Positions 1 through 10,348 are shown, counted from the stretch's first letter. The stretch is DNA of 64,000 nt from Nostoc sp. LEGE 12450 (GCF_015206895.1 NZ_JADEXU010000024.1:1-64000), one strand, 5' to 3'. The notes: generated by a model from the sequence alone, not told the origin. Numbers and translations are program-made.

Positions 1-151
1 CTCCTAACTCAGCACGGGCTAAACCTTAGCTATCCGCTAACAGCACTCGGAACTCAGCACTAAAAACGGAGCGTCTTGGCTAAGAAAGCATTAAAATACA
101 TTAAGTAAATTGCTCTTTTAACTTTGGTTGCTGCTAAGGCAAAGATAGTAT

Positions 152-1963
152 ATGACTGACGTTCCCGCAGTTCGCATTCGCAATTTTTGTATTATTGCTC
201 ACATCGACCACGGGAAATCAACCCTCGCCGATCGCTTGCTACAAGCAACTGGCACTGTTGAAGACCGAAAGATGAAGGAACAGTTTCTCGACAACATGGA
301 TCTGGAACGGGAGCGCGGCATTACGATTAAGCTGCAAGCTGCCCGGATGAACTACACAGCGAAGGATGGTCAGCAGTATGTGCTGAACTTAATTGATACT
401 CCTGGACATGTAGATTTCTCTTATGAAGTCTCCCGCTCTCTTGTTGCTTGTGAAGGAGCGCTATTGGTAGTAGATGCTTCCCAAGGTGTGGAGGCGCAAA
501 CTTTGGCAAATGTCTATTTAGCCTTAGAGAATAACCTGGAAATTATTCCGGTTTTGAATAAAATTGATTTGCCTGGGGCAGAACCAGAACGGGTAATTGG
601 CGAAATTGAAGAAATTATCGGTCTAGATTGCAGTGGTGCGATTCTGGCCTCTGCTAAAGAAGGACTTGGTATTGATGAGATTTTAGAAGCAGTTGTCGAG
701 CGGATACCGCCACCGCCCAATACCATAAATGAACGCTTACGAGCGTTAATATTTGATAGCTATTACGACAGTTACCGAGGAGTAATTGTGTATTTCCGGG
801 TAATGGATGGCACTGTCAGAAAAGGCGATCGCATTCATTTAATGGCATCCGGTAAAGAATTTGAAATTGATGAGTTAGGTGTGCTTTCTCCCACTCAAAA
901 GCAAGTTGAAGAACTCCACGCTGGCGAAGTAGGCTATTTGGGAGCGGCAATTAGAGCAGTAGCTGATGCACGGGTGGGTGACACAATTACCCTTAGTAAG
1001 GCAAAAGCTGAGTCACCCTTACCAGGTTATGCAGAAGCGAACCCAATGGTTTATTGTGGGATGTTCCCCATTGATGCTGACCAATTTGAAGACTTGCGGG
1101 AAGCATTAGAAAAGCTAGAACTCAACGACGCAGCCCTGCATTACGAACCAGAAACTTCGAGCGCGATGGGGTTTGGCTTCCGTTGCGGGTTTTTAGGCTT
1201 GCTGCACATGGAAATCGTCCAGGAACGCCTAGAGCGGGAGTATAATCTCGATTTAATCATTACAGCCCCCTCGGTGGTTTATAAGGTGATTACTCTCAAA
1301 GGAGAGGAACTGTACATCGATAATCCTAGCCGTTTGCCTTCTCCCAACGATCGCCAAAGAATTGAAGAACCATACGTCCAAGTAGAGATGATTACGCCGG
1401 AAACTTATGTCGGCAGTTTGATGGAGTTGTCACAAAATCGCCGGGGCATCTTCAAAGATATGAAATATCTCGCCCAAGGACGAACCACCCTTACTTATGA
1501 GCTACCCTTGGCGGAAGTTGTAACTGATTTTTTCGATCAGATGAAATCGCGATCGCGCGGTTATGCTAGTATGGAATATCACCTCATAGGCTACCGTGAG
1601 AACCCTCTGGTAAAGCTGGATATCATGATTAACGGCGATCCTGTGGATTCCTTGGCGATGATTGTGCATCGAGACAAAGCTTACAACGTTGGGCGGGCAA
1701 TGGCAGAAAAACTCAAAGAATTAATTCCCCGCCATCAATTCAAAGTCCCAATTCAGGCATCTATTGGTAGTAAAGTTATTGCCAGCGAACACATCCCCGC
1801 TTTGCGGAAAGATGTACTAGCCAAATGCTATGGTGGTGACATCAGCCGGAAGAAGAAACTCTTACAGAAGCAAGCAAAAGGTAAAAAGCGGATGAAATCT
1901 GTAGGTACTGTAGATGTACCCCAGGAAGCTTTTATGGCAGTACTGCGCTTGGATCAAAGCTAA
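152..1963 (+). CDS. lepA: Elongation factor 4 (LepA), back-translocating GTPase
   Basis: Translational GTPase that acts on the ribosome, known in the family to move it backwards after defective translocation. The 603-residue protein has the full family length. The G1 motif AHIDHGKST is at residues 16-24, the G3 motif DTPGH and G4 motif NKID follow, and the LepA-specific C-terminal domain ends with the basic stretch [18 protein letters not shown]. The ATG at 152 starts the usual N-terminus. It is preceded by a short AT-rich leader without a strong Shine-Dalgarno sequence. It is a single gene followed by a repeat-filled spacer. Identification is secure. Confidence 0.98.
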   Translation: MTDVPAVRIRNFCIIAHIDHGKSTLADRLLQATGTVEDRKMKEQFLDNMDLERERGITIKLQAARMNYTAKDGQQYVLNLIDTPGHVDFSYEVSRSLVACEGALLVVDASQGVEAQTLANVYLALENNLEIIPVLNKIDLPGAEPERVIGEIEEIIGLDCSGAILASAKEGLGIDEILEAVVERIPPPPNTINERLRALIFDSYYDSYRGVIVYFRVMDGTVRKGDRIHLMASGKEFEIDELGVLSPTQKQVEELHAGEVGYLGAAIRAVADARVGDTITLSKAKAESPLPGYAEANPMVYCGMFPIDADQFEDLREALEKLELNDAALHYEPETSSAMGFGFRCGFLGLLHMEIVQERLEREYNLDLIITAPSVVYKVITLKGEELYIDNPSRLPSPNDRQRIEEPYVQVEMITPETYVGSLMELSQNRRGIFKDMKYLAQGRTTLTYELPLAEVVTDFFDQMKSRSRGYASMEYHLIGYRENPLVKLDIMINGDPVDSLAMIVHRDKAYNVGRAMAEKLKELIPRHQFKVPIQASIGSKVIASEHIPALRKDVLAKCYGGDISRKKKLLQKQAKGKKRMKSVGTVDVPQEAFMAVLRLDQS

Positions 1964-2333
1964 TAGAATTCAGGAGTCAGGAGTCAGAAGTCAGAATGAA
2001 TTTGAGTCCGAATGGCGGATATCGCTACGCAAAGCGAGTCCGCATACTCCTGCAAAGTAGCAAGCTAGCAAAAGCGTCTGAATCTACTATTTTCAGTCCC
2101 CCACCAAAATTTTTTATTCTGAATTCTGAATTCTGAATTCTTTTTCAACATCCGTTAATTTTAATTACAAAGGCTGTCAACAGCAGCCTCAAGCGTAAGA
2201 GTTTCAGCCTGCTGCTGGTAGAGCTTTCAGAAAGCCAGAGACTAACTCGCCATTGGCTCAAAGATCCTTGAGCGTGCCTCTAATGCAGGATTTCTAACAG
2301 CAAAATATATTTATTGTAGAAATTCAAAACATC
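1964..2333. repeat. Intergenic spacer with heptad tandem repeats
   Basis: This 370-bp spacer holds two short tandemly repeated repetitive (STRR) sequences of the type common in Nostoc. At 1971-1998 there are four degenerate copies of the heptad CAGGAGT. At 2116-2140 there are three and a half copies of ATTCTGA. Between them (about 2013-2080) lies a GC-richer interspersed repeat. No gene is visible. Confidence 0.75.
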
Positions 2334-5000
2334 ATGAGTAGCAAGCAGGCCCAAGAAGAACTCTCTGAGGCAGAGCAAAATTACCGCACTCTGGTAGAAC
2401 AAATTCCGGGCGTTGTTTATATTTTACCGATTAATAGCACTGCTCAAGAAGCTTATATTAGTCCGCAACTGCAACAATTGTTAGGCATTGCTCCCGAAGA
2501 TTGGCATCACGGTTTTTTTAATAGTTGGTTAAATTACACTCATCCAGACGATCACGATCGCTATTGGCAAGCTGTAAACACGACAATCGCCACCGGAGAG
2601 CCTTTGAGGGTCGAGTATCGAATGATGAGGCGCGATGGTGGAACAATTTGGGTGCGGGATCAAGCTAATCTTGTTCTCTGTGCGGATGGAGAAACTCAGG
2701 TACTTCAGGGTTTAGTGTTTGATATTAGCGAACGCAAACAAGCAGAAGCCGCATTGCAAGAGAGTGAAACGCGTTATCGTGCCATCCTCGAAGATCAAAC
2801 GGAACTGATTGCTAGAGGCTCACCAGATGGTATTGTTACTTTTGTTAATGAAGCTTTCTGTCGATTTTTTGGACTGAAGCGAGAAGAAATTATTGCCCAA
2901 CACTACGAACCTGTTGTGTTTGAGGAAGACCGGGAACGGGTGTTTAGTCTGGTAAATTCCATTAGTTCCGAAAATCCCGTGATTGCCATTGAAAATCGGG
3001 TCATAGCAAGCCTTGGCGTGCGGTGGACGCAGTGGATTATTCGAGGCATATTTGATGACCAGGGTACTCTTGTAGAACTTCAATCTGTTGGACGAGATAT
3101 TACTGACCGCAAACAGGTAGAAGAAGCATTAAGTGAAAATGAGCAAAAATTCCGGGCGATTTTCAATCAAACCAATCAGTTTATCGGATTACTTCAGCCC
3201 AATGGAATTGTATTAGAGGCTAACCAAACAGCGCTTGACTTTGCTGGGATTACTCGAGAAGAAGTAGTCGGTAAGCCATTTTGGGAAGCAAAATGGTGGA
3301 CAATTTCTTCAGAGACACAAGCACAATTAAAAACTGCGATCGCTGCTGCTGCTAATGGTGAATCTATCCACTATGAAGTTAACGTTTTAGGTCGAGACGA
3401 TGGAGCGATCGCGATTGATTTTTCACTACGTCCCATACTCGATGAAACAGGGTGTGTAACATTACTTATTTCTGAGGGACGAGATATTAGTGAATATCAA
3501 GCCGCGCTGCGCGAACGTCAAAAAGCTGAAGAGGCATTGCGCTCAAGTCAAGACTTTCTCCAAAAGGTTGCTAATACCGTACCGCATATTTTGTATTTAT
3601 TTGACCTCTTAAAAGGGACAAGCATTTATCTTAATCAAAAAAGTCTTAGCATTTTAGGCTACTCTCCAGAGGAATTTTGTAACGCAGATCCGCAGTGGTT
3701 CCTAAATTGCTTTCATCCAGACGACCAGCACCTCTGCTATGACATACCAAGTCGCTTCGTCAACCTTAGCGACAATGAAGTTCTTTCCACCGAATACCGA
3801 TTCCGACACAAAAATGGGGAGTGGCTTTGGCTGAATACACGAGAAGTCGTATTTGCCAGAGATGCCAGCGGCACTCCAATACAGATTCTTGGCTCGGTAG
3901 AAGACATTAGCACTCGCAAACAAGCTGAAGGATTGCTGCGACAACAGGCAGAGGGGGAACGGCTAATTACTGAAGTAACTCAACAGATTCGGCAATCACT
4001 GAATTTGGAGGAGGTTCTGAATACAACAGTCAACAGTATTCGAGAGTGTTTGGGTTCAGATTCCGTAGCAATCTACCAGTTGGAATCTGACGGAAATGGC
4101 TATTTTGCGGCAGAATCGCTGAGTGATGACTACCCGCAGAGATTAGAGCAGACACTGCATCCATTTTCGAGAACACGAGATTTTAGCTACTATTACCAGG
4201 GATTACCTACAGTCCTGCATAATATTCAGGAGTCTGATTTTTCAGCCGATGTTTTTGAGTTATTACAACTCTATCAAATCAAGGCTGCGATGGTAGTACC
4301 GATTTTGAATGGGGATCATCTGTGGGGTTTACTCATTGCTCATCAGTGTAGCGCACCTCGTTCCTGGCAAGTATTTGAAGTTAATTTGTTGCAGCAGTTA
4401 GCCAGTCAGGTAGCGATCGCTATTCATCAATCAGTACTCTACCAGCAAGTACAAGCTGCCAATGAAGAACTGCAAAGATTGGCCACTTTAGATGGCTTGA
4501 CTCAAATAGCCAATCGTCGCCGATTCGATCAATATCTTGAGAATGAGTGGCATCGACTCAAACGCGAGCAAATGCCGTTGTCTTTAATATTGTTCGATGT
4601 CGATTTTTTTAAACGCTATAACGATACTTATGGGCATTTAGCAGGAGATGATTGTCTGCGGCAATTAGGGAGTGCGCTTAAAAGTGTTATTAAGCGTCCA
4701 GCCGATTTAGTAGCCCGTTACGGCGGCGAAGAATTTGCTGTGATTCTGCCTAATACAGAGATTGAAGGAGCAATCTCTTTAGCTCAAACTATTCGACAAG
4801 CAGTCTATGACTTGATTATTCCCCATGCTCAATCTAGTGTGTGCGATCGCGTTACGGTCAGTCTGGGTGTTGCTAGCATTGTGCCAAATTCCGAAACTTC
4901 ACCGCAAGACTTGATTAATGCTGCGGACAAATCACTCTATATAGCCAAACAGCAAGGACGCGATCGAGTTCATACTGTTTGCGTCGTTACGCCTTCTTAA
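2334..5000 (+). CDS. Diguanylate cyclase with four PAS domains and one GAF domain
   Basis: Predicted cytoplasmic c-di-GMP synthase (2 GTP to c-di-GMP) under multi-sensor control. Domains in order, approximate: PAS 15-130, PAS 145-260, PAS 270-390, PAS 403-525 (each followed by a PAC-like segment ending in ER/DRKQAE), GAF 545-705, GGDEF 718-885. The active-site motif reads GGEEF near residue 797, and an RxxD (RPAD) lies exactly five residues upstream, so the allosteric c-di-GMP inhibitory site is present. No transmembrane segment is visible. The GAF domain lacks an obvious conserved bilin-binding Cys in its usual context, so the ligand is unknown. It stands alone, 370 bp after lepA and 224 bp before a glycosyltransferase. 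Confidence 0.93.
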   Translation: MSSKQAQEELSEAEQNYRTLVEQIPGVVYILPINSTAQEAYISPQLQQLLGIAPEDWHHGFFNSWLNYTHPDDHDRYWQAVNTTIATGEPLRVEYRMMRRDGGTIWVRDQANLVLCADGETQVLQGLVFDISERKQAEAALQESETRYRAILEDQTELIARGSPDGIVTFVNEAFCRFFGLKREEIIAQHYEPVVFEEDRERVFSLVNSISSENPVIAIENRVIASLGVRWTQWIIRGIFDDQGTLVELQSVGRDITDRKQVEEALSENEQKFRAIFNQTNQFIGLLQPNGIVLEANQTALDFAGITREEVVGKPFWEAKWWTISSETQAQLKTAIAAAANGESIHYEVNVLGRDDGAIAIDFSLRPILDETGCVTLLISEGRDISEYQAALRERQKAEEALRSSQDFLQKVANTVPHILYLFDLLKGTSIYLNQKSLSILGYSPEEFCNADPQWFLNCFHPDDQHLCYDIPSRFVNLSDNEVLSTEYRFRHKNGEWLWLNTREVVFARDASGTPIQILGSVEDISTRKQAEGLLRQQAEGERLITEVTQQIRQSLNLEEVLNTTVNSIRECLGSDSVAIYQLESDGNGYFAAESLSDDYPQRLEQTLHPFSRTRDFSYYYQGLPTVLHNIQESDFSADVFELLQLYQIKAAMVVPILNGDHLWGLLIAHQCSAPRSWQVFEVNLLQQLASQVAIAIHQSVLYQQVQAANEELQRLATLDGLTQIANRRRFDQYLENEWHRLKREQMPLSLILFDVDFFKRYNDTYGHLAGDDCLRQLGSALKSVIKRPADLVARYGGEEFAVILPNTEIEGAISLAQTIRQAVYDLIIPHAQSSVCDRVTVSLGVASIVPNSETSPQDLINAADKSLYIAKQQGRDRVHTVCVVTPS

Positions 5001-5224
5001 AGGCTGAGTTACAAAACGAGTACTCAATTGTCTTAAATTAAGAATTTGTATTATACCTTGCTTCTTATCGATAGCATACAGTTGATAACCTTTGATAAGC
5101 TTTAACAAAATAACTGTTAAAAAATCTAAAAATCTAGTAAAAGTACTCACTACATTCGCCAGACTTGTATTTTTAGGTAAATGTAGTTGTTTAGATATTT
5201 GTAAAGTGTCGGGGAGTCTAGCAG

Positions 5225-6412
5225 ATGAAGATATTGGTATTGAGTTGGGAGTTTCCACCAAGGATTGTTGGGGGAATTGCGAGGCATGTAGCGGAGTTGT
5301 ACCCGGAACTGGTAAAGCTAGGACATGAAGTCCACCTGATTACGGCGGAGTTTGGTCAGGCATCGATGTATGAGGTGGTTGAAGGAGTAAAGGTACATCG
5401 GGTGCCAGTGGCACATAGTAACGACTTTTTCCACTGGGTAGTCAATCTCAACTTGAGTATGGGAGATCACGGTGGTAAGTTGATCTTGGAGGAAGGGCCC
5501 TTTGATTTAATTCATGCCCACGATTGGTTAGTTGGAGATGCTGCGATCGCTCTCAAGCATAATTTTAAAATACCACTAATTGCCACAATTCATGCTACAG
5601 AATACGGACGCTATAACGGTATTCACACAGAGATCCAAGGCTATATAAATGGCAAAGAAACCTTGCTGGCTTATAATGCTTGGCGGATTATCGTTTGTAG
5701 CGACTATATGCGCCAAGAGGTAGAACGAGCATTACACAGCCCTTGGGACAAAATCGATGTTATCTATAACGGTATCAGAGCCGAAAAGAAACAGCATCAC
5801 GTAGATTTTCATGCGCTAGATTTTCGCCGCCAATTTGCTACAGACAATGAGAAAATCGTTTACTACCTCGGTCGCATGACCTACGAAAAAGGTGTACCTA
5901 TATTACTTAATGCTGCACCAAAAATCCTTTCGGAAATGGGAGGTAACGTTAAATTTGTCATCGTTGGTGGCGGCAATACTGACCATCTCAAGCGCCAAAC
6001 CTGGGATTTGGGAATTTGGCATCATTGCTATTTTACAGGTTTTCTCTCTGATGATTACTTAGATAAATTCCAGACTGTTGCTGACTGTGCCGTTTTTCCT
6101 AGCCTTTACGAACCATTTGGAATTGTAGCTTTAGAAAGCTTTGCTTCTCGCGTGCCTGTAGTGGTTTCTGATACAGGTGGTTTTCCCGAAGTGGTGCAAC
6201 ATACCAAAACAGGTATTGTTACTTGGGTGAACAATTCCGACTCTTTAGCTTGGGGAATTTTGGAAGTGTTGAAAAATCCAGGTTATCGACAATGGCTGGT
6301 GGATAACGCTTATGAGGATTTAGAGCGGCGCTTTAGCTGGCCGAAATTAGCTAGGCAAACTCAAGAAGTATATCAGCGAGTTGTGCAAGAGCGATCGCAA
6401 ATTTCCTGGTAA
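5225..6412 (+). CDS. Glycosyltransferase family 4 (glycogen-synthase-like)
   Basis: A retaining GT-B glycosyltransferase of CAZy family GT4. The N-terminal half begins with an ADP/UDP-glucose-transferase-like signature, SWEFPPRIVGGIARHVAEL, and has HAHDWL. The C-terminal half carries GRMTYEKG (nucleotide-sugar phosphate contact) and the EX7E motif in EPFGIVALE. The start at 5225 is supported by GGGGAG nine bases upstream. The opening resembles the small GlgA/GT4 proteins that many cyanobacteria have besides true glycogen synthase. The acceptor cannot be told from sequence, and the neighbours give no pathway context. Confidence 0.88.
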   Translation: MKILVLSWEFPPRIVGGIARHVAELYPELVKLGHEVHLITAEFGQASMYEVVEGVKVHRVPVAHSNDFFHWVVNLNLSMGDHGGKLILEEGPFDLIHAHDWLVGDAAIALKHNFKIPLIATIHATEYGRYNGIHTEIQGYINGKETLLAYNAWRIIVCSDYMRQEVERALHSPWDKIDVIYNGIRAEKKQHHVDFHALDFRRQFATDNEKIVYYLGRMTYEKGVPILLNAAPKILSEMGGNVKFVIVGGGNTDHLKRQTWDLGIWHHCYFTGFLSDDYLDKFQTVADCAVFPSLYEPFGIVALESFASRVPVVVSDTGGFPEVVQHTKTGIVTWVNNSDSLAWGILEVLKNPGYRQWLVDNAYEDLERRFSWPKLARQTQEVYQRVVQERSQISW

Positions 6413-6614
6413 GAGACTTTTCACAGAGGCGATTTCTTGAAGAAGTAAGGCTTACGCCCAATAGAGCCCCAAACCCTTTGTAAAGGGGAGGGAAGCAGAT
6501 TTTTCATTTGCTTTTATTACTGCTCACGTCGCTTATATCTCAGTACTGAAGTGACTGAGCTTTACCCTTACTGAAAACCTTGTAACAATCAACACAATTA
6601 CCTTTTGTGGCTAA

Positions 6615-7421
6615 CTAATCGTGCTTTGAAGCGTCAGGCATAATTGCCTCCTGAAGATTTACGCCACTGAGGTTAGCTCCCCTCATGTCGGCTCCTCTTA
6701 GGTTGGCTCCTCTGAGATTTGCCCCTGCCAAATTTGCGCCTCTCAGGTTAGTCCAACTCAAGTCAGCTTGACTCAAGTCAGCTTGACTTAAGTTAGCCCG
6801 CAACAGGTAAGCACCACTGAAGCGAGCCTTATTCAAATTAGCTTTGTATAAGTCAGTTTTATAAAGATAAGCCCCCAATACTTCCGCTTCGTACAAGCTT
6901 GCTTCGCTGAGGTCAGCCTCAATCAAGTTAGCTTCAATCAGGTTGGCAAAAGATAGATTCGCCCGTATTAGCTTCGCTGCACCTAAATCAGCATCTCTCA
7001 AGTTAGCGCCTTTTAGGTCAGTTCCAATTAGATTAGCATGAGCGATCGCAGCGCCTCTCAGATTCGCCTCACTCAAGTCGGCTCCAATCAAATTAGCCTG
7101 GCTCAAATCTGCCTGCGTAAGTATAGCACCACTCAAGTTAGCAACACTCAAGCTAGCATCACTCAAGTTAGCTTCAATGAGGAACGCTTTGCTGAGGTTG
7201 GCACTACTGAGGTCAGAACCACTGAGGTTTGCTCGCACCAATAAAGCATTACCTAAATCTACCTTTCTCAAATTTACCCCCTGGAGGTTTGCGCCTCTAA
7301 GGTTATGCCCTTGCAGATTTGCAGCGCTGAGGTCTGGTTCAATCTGAGGATTTTTCTTTCTCCATTCAATCCATGTCACTGCACCTGCTTTCAGTAAAGC
7401 TAGATGCTCTCGATTTGCCAT
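6615..7421 (-). CDS. Pentapeptide-repeat protein
   Basis: About 268 residues, almost wholly A(N/D)LXX pentapeptide repeats from residue 35 on, which should fold as a right-handed quadrilateral beta-helix. A short N-terminal segment (MANREHLALLKAG) precedes the repeats. No catalytic motif is visible and the function is unknown. I place the start at 7421 because AGGAGAG lies just upstream. An in-frame start at 7448 would overlap the stop of the upstream gene. Only about 10 bp separate it from ccmP, so the two are probably co-transcribed. That raises, but does not prove, a carboxysome-linked or scaffold role. Confidence 0.9.
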   Translation of the reverse strand: MANREHLALLKAGAVTWIEWRKKNPQIEPDLSAANLQGHNLRGANLQGVNLRKVDLGNALLVRANLSGSDLSSANLSKAFLIEANLSDASLSVANLSGAILTQADLSQANLIGADLSEANLRGAAIAHANLIGTDLKGANLRDADLGAAKLIRANLSFANLIEANLIEADLSEASLYEAEVLGAYLYKTDLYKANLNKARFSGAYLLRANLSQADLSQADLSWTNLRGANLAGANLRGANLRGADMRGANLSGVNLQEAIMPDASKHD

Positions 7422-7431
7422 TTTCTCTCCT

Positions 7432-8073
7432 TTACTCCTGACGACCACCTAGAGGATTTGCTCGGCCAGCTACACTTTCAATGGCCGTTAAAGCTCCCGC
7501 CGCACCTGCTAGAATATCCTGTTCTTGCCCACCTAAGTAAAGTCGTCCAAAGCTACCTACAGCTTGAACTTCAAGAATGTTAATCCTCGCCGCTTTCTCC
7601 GCTTCATTGGCAGCCAGTGCGGCGTAAGCAGCAGGTTCCACTTCTAATACATATAGTGTTTGTCCTGCTAGTAGTAGCTGTCCCCGGCGCGTGCGATTAA
7701 TCAGTTGTGTTTGATAAGCATCGATGTTGCGGATAATCTGACTAGAAATAACACGCGGTTTCAGACATTCCTCTCTTTTGACTCCTAGTGCCGCCAAAAT
7801 TGCTTGACCAGCAGCTCGCGTTTCACCTTGGGAGCTAGAATGAACTTCCAATAGTCCGTATAGTCGTTCAACTACCTGTACTCCCGGACGGACAGAGGCA
7901 GATTTCAGGGCTATATCTGTAATCTTATTAATTTCGATACCAGGAGAGATTTCAATCCACAGTGATGTATCCCCTGGTAATGGTAAGAAGCCTTGGGCTA
8001 CTGTTCCCATATATGCTGCATGTTGAGGTTGCAGGTTGTCGAGAAATACGAAACTGCGTAGTTCTATTCCCAA
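7432..8073 (-). CDS. ccmP: Carboxysome shell protein CcmP (tandem BMC-domain pseudo-hexamer)
   Basis: The 213-residue length and sequence match CcmP, the BMC-T shell protein of beta-carboxysomes. In this family two BMC domains per chain form trimers that stack into a gated double-layer pore for larger metabolites. The first domain (about 3-100) contains the conserved [18 protein letters not shown] segment. The second (about 105-205) contains [20 protein letters not shown]. The start codon is TTG at 8073. GGAGAG a few bases upstream and the family N-terminus MG(I/V)ELRS both support it. It is not next to ccmKLMN, as is usual for ccmP. A pentapeptide-repeat gene follows immediately. Confidence 0.93.
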   Translation of the reverse strand: MGIELRSFVFLDNLQPQHAAYMGTVAQGFLPLPGDTSLWIEISPGIEINKITDIALKSASVRPGVQVVERLYGLLEVHSSSQGETRAAGQAILAALGVKREECLKPRVISSQIIRNIDAYQTQLINRTRRGQLLLAGQTLYVLEVEPAAYAALAANEAEKAARINILEVQAVGSFGRLYLGGQEQDILAGAAGALTAIESVAGRANPLGGRQE

Positions 8074-8357
8074 GATTTTGCTCTCCAGTCATAAGGGTAA
8101 AAGTTATCTATTGCAAGATATGAGTGCCTAACTTGGGGCATTTTTGCCATAAGTGAAGGATGGAAAAACATAAAATATAAAAATTTTGCTGTCGATAAAT
8201 TTTACACCTGAGAAGTCTTCTGGCAGTAAAAACCGCCTTGATAATTGTACAAGCTTTATTACGCACAAATCGCTGCCTGCAATGCCTAAATCGGGCAATG
8301 CTTGTTTTGATTAACCGATCGAGTTAATGTGACAAAAAAAGTCTTTAGCTAAACTGA

Positions 8358-8388
8358 AGCGGGGAAAGTTGAGTGAACTTTCCCCGCT
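8358..8388. repeat. Perfect 13-bp-stem hairpin
   Basis: Arms at 8358-8370 and 8376-8388 (AGCGGGGAAAGTT and its exact complement) enclose a 5-base loop, GAGTG. There is no T-run after it on either strand and no gene ends nearby, so it is not an ordinary terminator. It could be part of a small RNA or a palindromic repeat. Confidence 0.7.
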
Positions 8389-8639
8389 ATCTTCAAAATG
8401 CTGCCAAAACCGCAGACAATTAAATTGACAATGCTACTACTAGTCTGTTAGGCGAAGTTTGAAGGGTAAAAGGAACGAACCATAGAGGCAAGGCAGCGCG
8501 GTCTTCTCCCAAAGGGAGAGGCTAGCGCCAAGGGGGTTTCCCGCATGAGCGACTGCCGCACAGAGAACACAGAGTTAGAGAAAAAAAGAGATGTTTAAGA
8601 AGTGTATAACCAAGCATTGTTGGCTTGACAGACTATTAA

Positions 8640-8672
8640 ATTTGTTTTTCTGCATTTAATAGAAAAACAAAT
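8640..8672 (-). terminator. Possible terminator hairpin downstream of the 65-aa gene
   Basis: An inverted repeat ATTTGTTTTTCT / AGAAAAACAAAT has a 9-base AT-rich loop. It lies about 100 bp beyond the stop of the minus-strand gene ending at 8775. The stem is AT-rich, so termination strength is uncertain. Confidence 0.35.
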
Positions 8673-8774
8673 CTATTAGTTTAAGGACTTCCAAAAAATA
8701 AATTATCCCAAATTACTTGTATGTACGCACAGTTGTGCTATCCGGAGATGGGATGTTTTTTTACTCTAAGTGCC

Positions 8775-8972
8775 TTATTCTGCCTCTGTCAGCATCCATC
8801 CGGAGTAAGCATCTTCGACAAATCTGCTTTGACGACGAGTTCCTTTATGCTTGCTCACTCTGACTTTGAGGGTGGTTATGTACACTCCATCTATTACCTG
8901 ATGTCCATAACCGAAAACTTGACCAATTTGCCCTGTTCTTTGATGCAAAGCATAATCCCCGATATTCAACAT
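8775..8972 (-). CDS. Small conserved hypothetical protein (65 aa)
   Basis: Short soluble protein starting MLNIGDYALHQRTGQIGQVF and rich in basic residues, with no transmembrane segment or Cys pairs. I know no function for it. It is favoured over the overlapping 91-codon plus-strand frame because AGGGAG lies at ideal spacing before its ATG. The composition is also protein-like, with a beta-rich KOW/SH3-like look (GQIGQVFGYG...VDGVYITTLKVRV). It lies about 100 bp downstream of the stop of the GT4 gene on the same strand and could be part of that transcript. Confidence 0.7.
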   Translation of the reverse strand: MLNIGDYALHQRTGQIGQVFGYGHQVIDGVYITTLKVRVSKHKGTRRQSRFVEDAYSGWMLTEAE

Positions 8973-9076
8973 AATTCTGACTCCCTAATTAACTAGGTTG
9001 GGTAGTTTGTGTTTGGCTGTTTGTGCGCGGCAAAATCGCTCTGATGATATTAGTTCCGCGCACAAATCTGTAAAAA

Positions 9077-10348
9077 TTAAGCTGCAATCCGGGGTCGAGT
9101 ATTGGATGCAGTTTGAGCCAACAAACGAGTGTAAAGTTGAGTCAGTCGGAATCCGACACTGTACCAACTAAAGGCAATTTCTGTCCGTTGTCGAGCCGCT
9201 TCACCTAATTGGTCTCGCCAAGTTGGGTTAATAAGAATACGGTCTATAGCAGCGGCAAAAGCTACTTCATCTTTAGGAGGCGCAAGTAACCCTGTGACTT
9301 CTGGTACAACAGTAAACTGCAACCCACCAACATCACTAGCTACGACTGGTGTCTGACTAGCCATTGCCTCAATAGCAACTAAACCAAAAGGTTCATAGTG
9401 GCTGGGGACTACGCAGACATCAGCGGCGGCGTAGTAGAAGGGGAGAACAGTTTCATCTAGGCGACCAGCAAAGGTTGTACAATTTTCTAATCCGAGTTCA
9501 GTCACGATGCTAGCAATGCGATCGCGTTCTATTCCATCACTCTGACCGGGACGGCTACCACCGCCAATTACTAGCTGGAGGTTAGCTTCACCCCTTAAAC
9601 TAGACTTGGCAACGGCTCTTACCAAGGTTTCAATTCCTTTGCGGCGGTCAAAACGACCAACATAGAGAACCATTTTGGCATCTGGGGCAATTCCCAACTT
9701 TTCTCGCGCCGCAGTTCGCTGAATTCCCCCAAATTTGTCAGTATCAGTGCCACAGGGAATCATTTCAATGTTCCCTTTGCTAGAAACGAGTACCCGCATG
9801 TGTTTCTGTTCTTGTGGACTGGTTGCAACTACACAGTCTATAGTTTCCAAGCAGGCTTTTTCTACAGCTAATCGTTTGGCTGCAATTACGGGAACATCAC
9901 CAATACTTCTGTATTTAACGGCTCCTAAAGAGTGGTAAGTATGTACCTGAATCAGGGGTTGCTGTTTTTTCAATTCCATACCCACCCAAGATGATAACCA
10001 GTAGTTGGTATGAATTAAGGAGTAATGAAACCCTTGGCGCTGCTGAAATTTCTGGAATTCTTCGATGAATTCAGGTAAATGGTCGAACAAGTTATCTCGC
10101 CCGATAAATTCGGCTGGGCCAGCTTTTAACCGAATAGTACGACAGTTTGGGCTATGTTGAGCGATCGCAGCTTGTTCAGGATTACTACGACGAGTGAACA
10201 TATCCACTTGCCAACCTTGCTGGGCTAAGGCATAACCTACTTGACGCACATAAACATTTTGACCTCCAGCCTCTTCTTGACCAATTTCAACCGCCGGGTC
10301 GCCATCAATAGAAATTAGGGCAATGCGATGTTTCTTATTCTGGAACAT
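9077..10348 (-). CDS. GT4 glycosyltransferase, probable sucrose-phosphate synthase
   Basis: 423-residue GT-B enzyme. The N-terminus (DGDPAVEIGQEEAGGQNVYV) has the GGQ-V-Y-V acceptor-loop pattern of sucrose-phosphate synthases and related GT4 enzymes. Later come HSLGA, the donor-site segment GRFDRRKG and the EX7E motif EPFGLVAIE. The size fits the minimal SPS of Nostoc-type cyanobacteria, which lacks the fused phosphatase domain. The proposed reaction is UDP/ADP-glucose + fructose-6-P to sucrose-6-P, making the compatible solute sucrose. Inositol-phosphate-type GT4 specificity (MshA-like) is the main alternative. Regulation: the 5' leader holds a c-di-AMP riboswitch (10515-10690), which fits an osmolyte gene. 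The start is ATG at 10348 with GAGG upstream. Confidence 0.8.
   Translation of the reverse strand: MFQNKKHRIALISIDGDPAVEIGQEEAGGQNVYVRQVGYALAQQGWQVDMFTRRSNPEQAAIAQHSPNCRTIRLKAGPAEFIGRDNLFDHLPEFIEEFQKFQQRQGFHYSLIHTNYWLSSWVGMELKKQQPLIQVHTYHSLGAVKYRSIGDVPVIAAKRLAVEKACLETIDCVVATSPQEQKHMRVLVSSKGNIEMIPCGTDTDKFGGIQRTAAREKLGIAPDAKMVLYVGRFDRRKGIETLVRAVAKSSLRGEANLQLVIGGGSRPGQSDGIERDRIASIVTELGLENCTTFAGRLDETVLPFYYAAADVCVVPSHYEPFGLVAIEAMASQTPVVASDVGGLQFTVVPEVTGLLAPPKDEVAFAAAIDRILINPTWRDQLGEAARQRTEIAFSWYSVGFRLTQLYTRLLAQTASNTRPRIAA

Larger units (their letters stand above)
8074..8774. other. Gene-free spacer with hairpins and an interspersed repeat
   Basis: About 700 bp with no convincing gene. It contains a perfect inverted repeat at 8358-8388 (listed separately), a GC-rich interspersed repeat around 8490-8570 of the kind scattered through Nostoc genomes, and an inverted repeat at 8640-8672. 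The region between 8074 and 8350 is AT-rich and may hold the ccmP promoter. Confidence 0.6.

Noticed and set aside
6630-7330. Dense imperfect 15-bp repeats resembling a CRISPR-like array
   Set aside because: They are the coding sequence of pentapeptide repeats (A-N-L-x-x); there are no spacers of constant length.
8721-8996. 91-codon plus-strand frame opposite the 65-aa gene
   Set aside because: No ribosome-binding site and low-complexity, odd composition; the minus-strand gene has a clear one and a protein-like sequence.
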